From positions 16,370,001 through 16,430,000 of the forward strand of contig CM060734.1 of the NCBI GenBank assembly GCA_030704615.1: a stretch of 60,000 nt of DNA. Reading direction: 5' to 3'. The notes under the pieces were generated by a model. That model made no database searches. It worked only from the letters and a program-made list of their open reading frames with translations, and was not told where the DNA came from. The translations under genes and the position numbers were made by a program. Shown here piece after piece: positions 45,144-57,198 of this stretch; positions within the stretch are counted from its first letter, which is position 1; each line of letters opens with the position of its first letter. Source of the DNA: Takakia lepidozioides. Taxonomy: Eukaryota; Streptophyta; Takakiopsida; Takakiales; Takakiaceae.

Positions 45144-46025
45144 AGTTTCCTCAGGCGGTCCCCCTGATTGTGGCCTCCCCCCCCCCCCGTCTGTTTCTTT
45201 GCTTGATCCACCTCCGGTAGTACCTGATCCGGATGTTGTACCCCCGGCTGCACCTCCAACATTACATCCTCAACCACCTTCACTTTCATCTCCTCCGCCA
45301 GCAGTACCACCTCCACCTCCACCTCCACGTGCATGTGCCCCCCGAACCCCTAGGAGGGGTCGGCTTCGCCCTAGGTTTCCTCCCCTTCGGCTTGGCCAGC
45401 CTGAGCCGGATCCTCGCCCCCGATGGGAAGCGCATAGGACTATGTTACTCATGACCGTCTAGCCTCGTTGTTGGGGGAATCATCTCGACCCTCCCACCCC
45501 CATCCGAGAAAATGTGGAGTTCGAATATTGGGGGAGACGGTATGTGTGAGAGCCGCTACAGACCCTGCTATGGGTCGGGGTTTATTCACGGTCAATGATA
45601 TTGTGGTTCCTCCTCGGAGAAACAACATGGTGGACTTGTTTCCCTACTACGGTCCATACTACACCTCTGCGGAGTTCCGTACATTACGCCTCGAAGCCCC
45701 ATACATCCTACCCTACATTTTGTGTGTCGACGGACAGGATGTACGTAGACGGGGGTTGTCTCCCATTGAGATCAGATTTTGTGATGGTGACCCCGACATC
45801 TTCGGCAATGTTGCTGGGCTGGTCAATAGTTCTTTTGGTCATCCTAGGAGAACCAATGTAGTATGGGACGAGCGAAGCGATGGGCATGAGAGCTTTTGTG
45901 GTCATACGTCAGTATACTGTGAAGGGATGCACATGTTTGTGATGACATGTGCTAGTAGGACTATTAGGGCTGGCAGCGAACTGTTTGCATCATACGAGTT
46001 CTCCCGGGATGATTGGGACCTCTGA
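44433..46025 (+). CDS. SET-domain protein gene carried by the CACTA element
   Basis: Exon A ends at 44777 (NKIADAAK, donor GTGAGT) and exon B starts at 44920 after ATTGCAG (PRLDAQARNHIAQEAF), in phase. Exon A carries CWCTKCW...HVVEKHYKKN, a possible zinc-binding motif. Exon B has a Pro-rich linker of about 100 residues coded by long C runs. After a one-base frame change near 45435 comes a SET domain: AMGRGLFT (cofactor-binding GxG), GLVNSSFGHPRRTN in place of NHSCxPN, and AGSELFASYEF as the ELxxxY motif. The His and Cys of NHSC are replaced, so methyltransferase activity is uncertain. The 5' end is not defined. The frameshift could be an assembly error in a homopolymer-rich stretch. Confidence 0.6.
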
Positions 46026-47032
46026 TTACAGCGTGAGTGGGATGTGTATGATAGAAATAGGGTTCCTTTGAGACAGGGATCGCGTAGAGGGGCATTGTAG
46101 ATATTCTCATGATGTACTTTGTATACATCCGATTAATCGATTGATGTAAATTTTTTTCTTATTGTTCGTGTGGGTTGCAACTTTGCATATGTGATCTAAA
46201 CATACCTATGCACATGTGGACCAGATATGAGCTTGAACCAAGTTGAATCAATGGGTCATTCTAGTGTTGAACGCAGCTACGTGTCATAGAGACGGAAAAT
46301 TGTGTTTCGCCTGCAGATGATTTTTTTTTAATTCCATTTTCAAGCCATATGCTTGATGATAGCATATGCAATCTGCGTGCAAAATTTGGGAGTAAACAAA
46401 AGTCATTTGGACCCATAACCAGATTTTTGTTCTTTCATTTGTACTCCAAAGTTTTATTTTCTTCAACTTCATGCACTCTTCATAGAGAGTTCTGCAAAAG
46501 TGACCCTAGAAACACACTTATTTTTTTTCCATTTTTTTTTTGTCCCATTTTTTGCATGGGTGTAGTGGTGCAAAGCCCGATGTCACCAAACAAAATAGAG
46601 CTAAAAATAAAATCATTACGCCCCTCAAAACCGCAATCATATATTTTTTAAATGCAAATATTTATTTTAAATTCATTTAAATTCGATTTAACTCAAAATT
46701 GGTGCAAGGGTGAGTGCGTCGTTGGGGAGGCAATTTTTTTTAAAAAATTAATTTTTAATTTTTAATTTTTAATTTTTTTCTGCTGTATCTTTGTATAGGT
46801 GTTGCACACATATTTAAGCACATGTAGGAAAAAATGAAGCTTGAGCCACATCCGTTTGTTGGGTGCAATGGCATGAGAGGATTTTCTTTCACATTAATAA
46901 ACAAAAATTGGTTGATAGGGTGAATGCGTCATTGGGGGGGCAAATGATTTTGTTTGGGTTTGAAACTTTGCATGCGTGTACGTTGCACACATACATGTAA
47001 TTATTGAATGACATATTTGATGCACACACACA
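46026..47032. other. AT-rich spacer between SET gene and transposase
   Basis: No coding region is supported. There are T- and A-rich runs, including a TTTTTAA repeat at 46740-46790. It probably holds the terminator of the SET gene and the promoter and leader of the transposase gene. Confidence 0.5.
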
Positions 47033-50000
47033 TTGAAGGTTGTTGTTTGCATTTCGCTTATAATGAAGTTGCAAGGACATATTATAATATATGTCCCTAT
47101 GTTCATTTGTTCGTATCAGGACTTTGTCCATCCCTTCCCAGTCTTTTCTCTTGGCACCCCATCCGAAAACAACCCAAGTACATCAGGCGGGAGCCGTGGG
47201 CGAGACGCCGCCCCCATGGTACCGGACGATGATGACGATGGCAGTGACAGTGACAGTGACAACAACAATGAGCATGGAATTAACCAGGAGGATGTGCAAG
47301 CCATGGAGGATCTCTTAATGCATCATGTGGGCGCTAATGCATCCCATGAAGAGGGAACCCGGCCAATCGATGATCCTGAAATGGCCCCGTCAAATGACAT
47401 GGAGAGGAAGAATAGAACTCCCTTGTACGAAGGCGCGAAAGTGAGTGGACTTTCAACAATCTTACTTTGGCTCAATCTTCAAATTCGATTTGGCATAAGT
47501 AATGCTGGGATGTCTGCCATAATGCGAACTATTGCAGATTATATCCTTGCTCCACACTTGAAACCCAAGATGCCACGGTCGCGGAAAGAGGCGCGCGACG
47601 TCTTGGACTCTGTGGGGATGGGCTATAAGATTTTTCATGCATGTCCATGTGATAAAACCCTATACTACGGAGAGGATTCGCATCTCACCAAGTGCCCAAA
47701 GTGCAAGAAAGACCGATATCGGGATGATGTCAAAGGGAAAAAAGTACCACGCAAGGTATAAGCGTCATTCCCCCTCGCATGGAGATTATTTTCTTTAATC
47801 TTCTCAATGTATGTAAAGTATATTCCACAAAGTTTAGGGTTTAGAGAGTAGTACTCATGCAAGATCTGATTGTGGTTTTGGAAGGAGTGAGTGAGGAGTG
47901 GAAGGAGTGATGTTCGGTTTTGACCATTCACACCCAAATGAGAGAGAGGTTGCATAAAGGGAAAGACATAAAGGTGTTGTATTATGTGTGTTAATGGGAT
48001 GATTACATGTGGGGGGCATGGGGTATTTCATCCTAGAAAATGCATTACTTTCCGATCATCCCGCGATTGAGGGCACAGTACCGAAGCCCCGAATTGGCCA
48101 GACTCATGAGATGACACGCCTCGCATTGGAGCCCCCCGGGAAAGGTGTGCGGGCCACAAGATTCACAAGCATGGAGGCATATTGAAGAGATGTGGCCTTT
48201 TCTCTTGGAGGACCCACGACATGTCCACCTCGGCTTCTCCTCGGATGGGGTCAACCCATTCTCTGTCCAGTCATGTAGTCATTCCACTTGGCTGGTGACC
48301 ATGGTGAATAATTACAACAATATCCCTCCGTATTTTTTAATTAAAAAAGGCCATATCATGTTGGCTGCCATTGTGCCAGGTGAGTATACTCATTTCATGT
48401 TTATTATTGCCTTAGACTTTACATTAAACTTCTGTTCTCTGACGCAATTCGGATGCAAGATTGATGAGTGACATAATCATGGAGTAAGACGAGTAATTCA
48501 TTTTATAGTATAATTTGCATATTGGTGGAGCATTGAAACAATGATGTGAATGTCTCATAGGGAAAAAACAAGTGGCAAACATGGACACGTACTTGCGACC
48601 TCTTGTTGATGAACTTATGGAGCTATGGAGGGGGGTCCCGACATTGGATGCTTCACTTGACCTTATGGCCGGACAATCTTTTCAGATGAGAGGCATCTTG
48701 CTTTGGACAATGCATGATTATCCAGGTATATTATGTTCCCCATGAACAACCCGCGTACATTCACTTGTCAATCCCGGATAATATCGATGAGGATTGGGAT
48801 TGATTGAAGTAGAGGCAACAGTCTTGTGCACCGTAGTGGGGTAGATGGCATTATGGGTCATGCACATGACAACTTTTTGTTTTTGCTAATGTGGCGGGAT
48901 GTGTAGTACATGACTAACTGTTTGCTCGGGGCTAAGCACCAAAGGGTACCATGCATGCTTGCATTGTGGCGATGATCTTGATGCACATAGCTCCCGCCAT
49001 CTTCACAAGATGGTGTATCCCAAATATCGCAAATTTCTTCGTATGAGCCATCGATAGAGACGAAGAGAGAAACACTTATTTGATGGCAAAGAGGAAGTAC
49101 GCCCCCCCCCCTATGACACCGTCCGGGCAGTTTTGGGAGGACCGATGGAAGGAGGCCCATGCGGGCACGGACGGTGAAGTGGACGTGCCCGGCATGAAAC
49201 GATTTTCAATCTTTTACAAGTTGCCATATTGGGCGGTACATATTCCACAAAAACACCGTCAATATCCCTATGTATGCATGTGATATTGCACATTTGGTAT
49301 GCGTTGCATTGTCACTTTCACGTAAAATTTTTTGTGTAAGTCTTTGTGGGTGGGGATATATGTAGGACCTGAAGATTCGCCATCTTCTAGATCCCATGCA
49401 TATGGAGAAGAATGTCTGCTCGTCCTTTTTTTGGGTTCTTCATGGCACGCCGGCAAAGAAGGGAGTGGCTGCAAAAGGAGATTCTCTCAATGTTAGAAAG
49501 GAGCTTGAGGAGCAGGGTCGCATGCGCCATCTATGGGCCGAACAAAATGGTGTGGACCCAAAAGGTGTTGTACGGTGGAAGTATAGGCGCGCACCTTGGC
49601 AATGGACAAAGGAGGAATACAAGAAAGTGATAGCCACCATAAGTGCTGTCCGAACACCAATTGGTTATGGGTCATCCCTCCGTACGAAGTTCATCGAAGA
49701 AGACGGGGTCCATGGTTTGAAGTCTCATGACTACCACAATCTATTGCAAGACATCTTGCCCATTGCAGTACGTGGGACATTGACTCCCGAGGTTCGTGAG
49801 ACAATCTATAGATTGGGAGGCTCCGGTGGATTTGCTCCTAAGAGTTTTTTTCACACATGAAGAAGGAGGCGGCGGAGGTAATGTGTATGTTGGAGATGCA
49901 CCTTCCTCCCTCCTTCTTTGACATCCAAGTGCACTTGGTAGTGCACTTAGTGGAAGAGACTTCGATTGTTGGCCCCGTTCATTCTCGGTGGATGTACTTC

Positions 50001-51307
50001 CTTGAGCGTTATATGAAGACTTTGAAAGGATTTATAAGACAAATGGCGCACCCGGAGGGTAGCATGGCGGAGGGGTATACGTTGCAAGAAGCTATGTTCT
50101 ATTGCACGGAGTACATGGCAAGGGTGGATGAGGAAGCCCCTCAGATGTGGAAGGAAGAGGAGGATGCACAAACCAAGGACATCGTTTTGCCCAAAAAATT
50201 GAAGAGGGTAAAATTGCCGACCTTGGTGATTGAGCAAGCGCATGACTTCATACTGAAGAACACCCCATCCATACATGAGTGGGAGACAAGATACAATAAT
50301 CTTGTTCAGCAACAAGAGGAGGAGACGCTTGCATGGAGGCGGAACCATCCAAGGCCGGTTACTAGACGCCCACGACGAGGAGCGGGCTGCCGGAATGTTC
50401 CTTCACAAAATTTGCCCATGGAATTGCAGCCTCTAAGTTCATTCCAACAGTGGCTTCAGACTTCAGTTTATGACGCCATTGCTCAAGGAGAGGTGGTTTC
50501 AGATTTGGTGCAAGACATTGTAAGGGGCCTCTCAATTCGCGACCCATACACGGCGGTTTGGGTTCACGGTCGTCATTTCCGCATTCGTGCTCTTGACATG
50601 AAGCGCAAAACAACCTTTGATTATGGCTTGTGTGCCACATATTGGCAAGACTCCATGTGGGGCAAGGAAGATACACGACCTGCTTTGAGCAAACTTGAGT
50701 ACATTGGAGAGCTTGAGAGCATACTCCAACTTCAGTATACAAGGTACCGGCCTCTTCTCTTCAAGGGAAGGTGGTTCCAGCCACATCTTGTGGGGCCCTC
50801 CGCAACACTAGTGCAAGATGATTGTGGTGTCATGCGCGTCAATGCAGATAGGCTCAACCCTCCGATGAGCTTTTTTCACTGCCTTCAGACATAGAGCAAG
50901 TTTTCTTCTCCGATGACAAAACAAGAGGGGGGAATTGGAAGGTGGTTGTGCATGCTCAGCCAAGAGGAAGACGTATCTATCATGGTCTCGGATCTCCATA
51001 GGGTGAGGCAATTGCGGTGGATGGAGAGACTGGTCATAATGATGCTGATGATGGAGGTTGGGTAGAGGGGGTAGAAGAGGATGATGACGCCCCGGACAAT
51101 GCATCCTGGACCCTATATGATGAAGCTCTAGAAGATACGGATGTTGGAGAAGGAGACGAAGACACGGCCATTGACAACGAGGTGGAGGACGATTCGGAGG
51201 TGCCTTTTGAGGGCCGGGCCATTTATGACGATGACTCCGATGACCAAGAAGACTTGCAGCTTGATGAGGATGAAGAAGCTCCGGATGATGATGTTCAAGT
51301 TGATTAG
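47033..51307 (+). pseudogene. TNP2: CACTA transposase, TNP2 type
   Basis: Exons follow the order of plant TNP2. 47160-47758 has an acidic N-terminus, then PLYEGAKVSGLS, YKIFHACPCDKTLYYGED and a CPKC zinc motif. 48050-48395 has HVHLGFSSDGVNPF, with the first catalytic Asp. 48556-48724 has YLRPLVDELMELW and MHDYPG, with the second Asp. About 48915-49265 has STKGYHACLHCG. 49369-49860 has LLDPMHMEKNVC and KSHDYHNLLQDILPI. 49857-50894 holds the DUF4218 region (LPPSFFDIQVHLVVHLVEE) and DUF4216 (VWVHGRHFRIRALD). 51017-51307 is an acidic tail. Frame breaks near 48110 (TGA), 49070, 49850, 50870 and 51000 indicate a dead or badly resolved copy. Confidence 0.88.
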
Positions 51308-51589
51308 ACACAAAATCAAAGCTACATAACAATTCTTGCACCGAACTGGACCCATCCCTTCGGTTGATTATACATGTACATGCATATTGTACTTTACTTC
51401 TATGATTGATCAAACATGGCCGTGGCTGATAGTCTTTCAAGAAAGAAGGCAGAGGCAATGAATATGTTGGAGCAACACATACAGATGTGGTATCAAGAGA
51501 ATTATCAAAATGAATGTCACAATCTACAATAAGGTCCACAACAACAAGCTAAACCATAAAGAAAAACAAACACCCTACCCCAGTACCAT

Positions 51590-52260
51590 ATGAAAAAAAA
51601 AAAACTAGGAACCCCCAAAGGCCCTAAACCTAAATCTAGAAAGCCCTGCCGTCGCTTCCTACGACCCCCACGCGTCGCCACCGGCGACGCGGTTTTTAGG
51701 ATTTATAAGGCCGGGGGTCGCAAACGGCGACGGCCAACCGTCGCCAATGCGACCTGTTTTTTTGAATGGATTTATGAGGCCTGGGGTCGCAAACGGCGAC
51801 GGCCAGCCATCGCAAATTGTGACCTGTTTTTTGGTTTTCCAAGAATAGGGCAGCCGGGCAGTTTGCGACGCCCGGCCGTTGCAGGGGCCTTTTGCCCTTC
51901 ATGCCACCATGCGACGGCCTGGCGTCGCAAGAAAGGGCTGCGATGAAAGAAAGGGCAAGAAAGAGTTTTTTTTTTTCGGCGTGCGACGACCGGCCGTCGC
52001 CAGAAAGGGCTGCCTTCTGCCCTTCGCTGGGGGGCGACGCTTGGGCATCGCACGAAAGGGCTGCCATTTGCCCTTCATCAACCCGTGCGACAGCCAGGTG
52101 TCGCCGCCTGGCCCCGGCGCCAGGTGGCGACCCGCGGGGTTTGGCTGCGACGGCCCGGCATCGCAAACCGCTCCGCGGGGTTGGCGTCGCACGCTCGGCG
52201 CCGCGCGGGGCGTGGGGGGCGCGGCTGGCGTCGCAAAACCCCCCCCCATTTGCTGTAGTG
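51590..52260. repeat. CACTA subterminal repeats and right terminus
   Basis: At least 12 modules of GCGACG...CGTCGC, including GGGTCGCAAACGGCGACGGCC near 51720 and 51785, then a GC-rich block and the terminus TTTGCTGTAGTG at 52249-52260. The stretch between the transposase stop and 51590 holds no gene. Confidence 0.85.
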
Positions 52261-52606
52261 ATGGCCTGCTTGCGGGCCACGACGGAGCCAAGCGCACCGC
52301 GGCACTCTTGAAGAAAGAGTATTTCTGGCCCAAACTAAGGGAGGAGGCCGAGGAGTATGTCAAGACATGCACCACATGCCAGCAAAACCGGAGCGAATAC
52401 AAAAAGTAAGCGGGGCTGTTACAACCTTTGCCGATTCCAGAAGGGTCTTGGGAAAGTGTCTCGATGGATTTCATGACTGCTTTGCCACTGTCAAAAGGAT
52501 TTGATGCAATCATGGTCATGGTGGATAGGTTCAGTAAAATGGGTCATTTTATCCCTACCAAGGAGACGGCAATGGCACAGGAGACATGATGACTTTACTT
52601 CGCTCA

Positions 52607-52840
52607 CTCTGCCGCATCCAAGTGCTCCACCCAGTCTGACTAGTCTGCCGATACATAATTCCGCAAGATTTGCTTCACTATGGAGTTCACTTTTTCTGTT
52701 TGGCCGTCCGTTGTAGGTCGGAAGGCCGTGCTCATTTTGAGCCTCGTCCCCATCTTTTTCCAAAATGCCCTCCAAAATTTACTTGTAAACTTTGGATCGC
52801 GGTCTGAAACAATGTCCTTCGGGAGTCCATGATGCTTGAA
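52607..52840 (-). other. 234-bp inversion inside G1 integrase
   Basis: Compared with G2 at 57380-57615, this block is reverse-complemented: it runs from CTCTGCCGCATCCAAG to CCATGATGCTTGAA, while both flanks (TTTACTTCGCTCA and GTTCTGTTATAATAAC) are forward. It contains the second catalytic Asp and the Glu region. About four bases appear lost at the left junction. Confidence 0.9.
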
Positions 52841-52962
52841 GTTCTGTTATAATAACATAGAACACTCCGCAATGGGAGCTTCCCCTTTCGTATTGGTCTA
52901 TGGAAAAACACTTCTGGTGCCGACAAGTTGGGTCACCCAGGACGGTGAGGGCCGGCAGCAGC

Positions 52963-52967
52963 AGCGG
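52963..52967 (+). repeat. Target-site duplication of G2, left
   Basis: AGCGG, five bases as usual for Ty3/gypsy integration; its partner is at 59403-59407. Confidence 0.92.
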
Positions 52968-53693
52968 TGTCGCGGCCCTTTGCCTTGAGGGCAGGGGGTC
53001 GGGACACAAGAGGGGCTGCCCCTGTGGTAGGGGCAGTGGCAGCGATAGGTATGGGGGGGCTGAAGCACCCTTGAGTGCCCAAAACACTCAAGGAGGCGGA
53101 GGCGCTCACTAGGTGGAGCCCTGCACACCGGGTTGCGGTGGGGGTGGCTCCACAAGGGGTGGTGGTAGCTTAGCGGGACTTAGTGGGGGTGGCATAGGAC
53201 TCATCCTGGGGCGGAGACCTCATGGTGGGAGTCGTGGGGAGTCTTGGGACTCATCACGGTCCATAGGGGCCGTGGTGAGTGGGCCAAGACTCACCGCGAC
53301 TCATCACCAGGAGTCGAGGGTGTTCGTGGTGGTTCACCATAAAATGGCATGGTTGTTTGTGAAACCCCCGCGGACAGCTACAGAAGTATATATAGGGAGT
53401 AGTGACCCCGAGAACGGTGCAAGCCCGCTGGTGACCAAAAGCTAGTGAGTAAGCGAGCGAGCCGGAAAGCGACCAAAGAGTGGGGAGCTGTTCTGGACTG
53501 CCAACTACCAAAGGGAATTCCGCTGGTTCTAAATCGTTGGAGGGTTCTTTGGGAGATCAAGGGGGGACCGTTATGTCCCGGTGAGCAGCCGAAGCTCCAA
53601 GTTGGCCCGGCGGCCAGGTTGGGAGTTAGGCGCGCGCATCAAGCGAGTAATTATGACTTGAGGGGGGAGCTTATCGAAGTGAGGTGCGCGACA
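52968..53693 (+). repeat. G2 5' LTR
   Basis: Starts TGTCGCGG and ends CGCGACA, a 7-bp terminal inverted repeat with TG...CA. TATATATA lies at 53387-53394. Length is 726 bp. Confidence 0.92.
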
Positions 53694-53695
53694 CT

Positions 53696-53713
53696 TGGTA
53701 TCAGAGCTTAGAG
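53696..53713 (+). other. G2 primer binding site
   Basis: TGGTATCAGAGCTTAGAG, two bases after the LTR. The first 12 bases match the complement of initiator methionine tRNA. Confidence 0.93.
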
Positions 53714-53748
53714 TTCGATACGCAATCGTCCTTGGGATTGGCCTCATC

Positions 53749-54940
53749 ATGGGGTCGGGCAAGCCAAAGCGAAAGCGGAACGACCCAAAAGATGATGATC
53801 CTGGTGAGCCCGATGGGGGCGACATGTCACCGAGGCGGCCGTTTGAGGAAGCGATGCATGTCTCCAAAAACGAGGCCGCTCAAGAGCGGGAGGAATCTGA
53901 GGAGTCGGAGCCTGAGGAATCCTTGAGAGCTCCGACCGACCAACAGATGCCTCCCATGCCGACAATCTTTTGGGAAGGGTTGTTGGCGCAATTTGGCGGG
54001 ACGTTGAAAGACGTGTTGAAGGCGGCTAATACCACTTCCACTAAGGCAAAGTTTAAGGTGAAGCCGAAGGAACCCGACACCTTCGAGGGCGTCCAAAATC
54101 GGAAGGCACTCAACACCTGGCTCTTGGAGCTGGAGCAGTACTTCCGGGCGGCCAAGTTGAGTGACGAGGATCGGGTGGAAGTGGCTCCCACCTATTTGAG
54201 GGGCTATGCTCAACAATGGTGGCAGAAACGCCTTCACGACCGAGGTCCAAGCCCGGAAACCTTGAACTGGAGTGGGTTCAAGGAATTGATGAAGAGACAG
54301 TTTGTGCCCCTCAACGCGTCCTGGCTTGCCCGGGACAAGATGAGGAATTTGAAGCAAACAGATGACATTCGGGGATATGTCCAGGCTTTCAATGTGCTTT
54401 TGCTCGAAGTCGCGGACATGACAGAACCAGAAATGGTCTTCAACTTTGTGGCGGGACTGGCCCCATGGGCCAGGCGGAAGTTGGAGGAGAAGCCACCTAA
54501 GACTTTGAACGAGGCAATTGAGAGGGCTGAATGTTTCTCGGATGTCCCTAGGGGTGAAAGACAAGGCCCTACGGAGCTGAACCACAAGAAGACCCGGCGG
54601 GAAGGTGACTCCTTCCGACCGGAAAAGAAGTGGGATAGGCCACGCGGCAACAATGGCACGTGGAAATCGAAGGGAGGGCCTTCACAAGTCAAGGCGGCAC
54701 CTGGTGCTTCGAAAGGAAAAGCGGGTGGAGCGGCTTATGGCGGACAGAAGGCGACCTTTGATGGAGTGTGTTTCAATTGCGGGGAGCCCGGGCACATGGC
54801 CAAGAAGTGCACGAAGCCCCGGCAATTGAACATGACTCGGGCGACCACAGAGCTGTCGGAAGATACCATCAGTCGCTTGGTGGAAGCGGTGGTCGCCAGG
54901 ACTTGCAAGGTAGGCAATTTTCTTATGAGTTGTATCAAGA
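53749..54940 (+). pseudogene. gag: G2 gag
   Basis: The start is ATG 53749 (MGSGKPKRKRNDPKDDD), since nothing upstream of it is shared as a start with G1. The order is a basic then acidic N-terminus, the retrotransposon gag core (LELEQYFRAAKLSDEDRVEV, SWLARDKMRNLKQTDD), and a zinc knuckle CFNCGEPGHMAKKC at 54770-54812. The frame then leads towards protease but shifts near 54920 compared with G1, ending at 54988. As a capsid protein alone the gag part looks intact. Confidence 0.88.
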
Positions 54941-57195
54941 AACTGGCGCCTTACGTAAAGGGAGTCAGTTATTGTTCGTGGATGGGATAATATCCGGAAC
55001 TAACGTGTCGTTGTTGGTGGACACAGGAACGTCACACTCCTTCATGACACCGGCAACAGCACAAAAGCTGGGACTCCCGACAAGTGACGTGGGGGCCTCT
55101 ATTGAGGTGCGTTCTGCCAAAGGAGAACCGCAATTGGCGACAAGGTTGGCGTGTGATGTTCCTCTTCAATTGGGGAGTTGGGAGGGAACTTCACCATCTG
55201 CGAGATCGATGGAGTGGATCTCATTTTGGGGATGACCTTTTTGAGCAAGTCCGGAGCGGTCATAGAGGGCCGCAAGAGAGTAGTCACGCTACCATGTGGG
55301 AATGGTGGCGAGGTCTTACGAGTGTCGGAAAAGCCCAAACCCGTGGGAGGGCGAATAAACCTCCTGTCAGCAAGGGAGTGGGCCGTGGAGGAGGCACACG
55401 AGCCCCAGTTTTTGCTCTATATTAGAGAAGTGAAGGGAGAAGGCGATGGGGAGCCGAACCCAGATTGGATCAAGGGGATTTTGGAGAAATACCAGGATGT
55501 GATGCCAGAGGATTTACCAAGCGGATTGCCACCGCGAAGAGGAGTTGACCACAAGATTGAGGTGATACCGGGATCGGAACTGCCTGCCAAGACGCCCTAC
55601 CGGTTGAGCCACAGAGAGTTGGTCGAGCTGAAGACTCAGCTCAAAGATCTAATGTCAAAGGGGTACATCCGGCCGAGTAAGTCACCTTACGGAGCCCCGG
55701 TGCTATTCGCAGACAAGAAGGATGGGACGCTGCGGATGTGTGTCGATTACAGGGCTTTGAATAAGGTGACTATAAAGAACCGGTACCCTTTGCCAATGAT
55801 TGACGACCTTTTCGATCGGTTGGCAGGAGCGAAGTATTTCAGCCGGATCGATCTGCGCTCCGGCTATCATCAAATTCGAGTGGCGGAAGGAGATGAGGAG
55901 AAGACCGCGTGCAGGACAAGGTATGGTTCATATGAGTTCTTGGTGATGCCTTTTGGGCTCACCAATGCACCGGCAATGTTTAGCACGCTGATGAACAACC
56001 TTTTTCAGGAGTGGTTGGATGACTTTGTGATCGTGTACATCGACGACATCTTGGTGTACTTGAAAACAAAGGAGGAGCACCTGGAGCACCTGAAAAGGGT
56101 GTTCCAAAAATTGCGGGAAGGGAAGCTATACGCCAAAGCTTCAAAGTGCGAATTCGGGGTCACGAAAGTGGAGTTCTTGGGGCATGTGATTACACAGGAT
56201 GGGATCAAAATGGATGACAGAAAGGTGAGGGCGATCTTGGACTGGGAGCCTCCGACTTCGGTCCCGGGAGTGCGATCCTTCCTAGGACTCGCCTCCTATT
56301 ACCGGAAGTATGTGAGAAATTTCGCCAAGATCGCGGGGCCACTGTCGGACCTTCTGTGTAAATCCAAAGTCTAGGTATGGAACACCTTTTGTGGCCAAGC
56401 TTTTGCTGCATTGAAGCAGCGGATGGCGGAAGCTCCAGTCTTGAAAATCCCGGAGTTCGATCGTCCGTTCGAGATTCATACAAATGCGTCGGACTTCGCG
56501 ATTGGGGGTGTACTGATGCAAGATGGACGCCCAGTGGCTTACAAAAATAAGAAACTGAATGAAGTGGAGCGACGGTGGCCGACGCACGAGAAAGAGATGA
56601 AGGCGGTGGTGCACTGTCTTGAGTTTGGCGCCACTATGTTGGTTCCAACCCAGTGAAGGTGTTCACGGACAATGTCACGGTGAAGTATTTTGCCACGCAG
56701 CCCAAGTTGTCCCCAAAACAACTTAGGTGGCAAGATACTTTGGCGGTGTTCGACGTGGATATCCAGTACAAACCGGGACGGGACAACGTGGTGGCCGATG
56801 CCTTAAGTAGAAAGCAGCAGCTTTTGTTGGTGTACAGGGGCGAGACGACGCTCCAAAGGAAGATCCGGAAGGCTTGCCAGAAGGATGAGCTGGCGAAGTC
56901 CGTGATGCAGGACTTGAGGAGGGGGGTTAAATCGCAGTTCCACTTGCAAAATGGACTGCTCCGGTATAAGCAAAAGCGTCTCTACGTGCCGAAGGGAGGG
57001 ATCAGAGATAGTCTCTTGAGAGAATGCCATGATAGCCCGCTTGCAGGCCACGGCGGAGCCAAGCGCACTGCGGCACTCTTGAAGAAAGAGTATTTCTGGC
57101 CCAAACTGAGGGAGGAGGCAGAGGAGTATGTCAAGACATGCACCACATGCCAACAAAACCGGAGTGAGTACAAAAAGCAAGCGGGACTATTATAA
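54941..57195 (+). pseudogene. pol: G2 protease-RT-RNase H
   Basis: Protease LLVDTGTSHSFM is at 55010-55045. The frame changes near 55185, and RT follows ([36 protein letters not shown] at 56038-56070). A TAG at 56372 ends that frame. RNase H has IHTNASDFAIGGVL, where the catalytic Asp of the G1 TDAS motif is Asn. A one-base deletion near 56625 shifts the frame, then PGRDNVVADALSRKQ and the H2C2 zinc domain follow to a TAA at 57193 (CAA in G1). Confidence 0.9.
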
Positions 57196-57198
57196 CCC

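Larger units (their letters stand above)
43721..52260 (+). mobile_element. CACTA transposon with SET-domain gene and TNP2 transposase
   Basis: The right end is CTGTAGTG at 52260, followed by ATG and G1 sequence. The left side has subterminal repeats from about 43780 and a poor terminus, CACTTAGGGAAAA, at 43721. The three bases before it (AAG) do not match the ATG on the right, so 43721 may not be the end actually used. The left partner may instead be the CACTA end at 1743. Between the repeats are a SET-domain gene and a TNP2 gene, both on the + strand. Confidence 0.8.
52261..52967 (+). pseudogene. G1 integrase, first piece of the 3' part
   Basis: It resumes G1 at the base after the CACTA end: GHDGAKRTAALLKKEYFWPKL and TCTTCQQNRSEYKK (H2C2 zinc finger), then [20 protein letters not shown] (first catalytic Asp). 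A TAA follows KK near 52406. The core from 52607 to 52840 is inverted, then coding resumes forward to 52967, where G2 is inserted. The rest is at 59403-60000. Confidence 0.88.
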
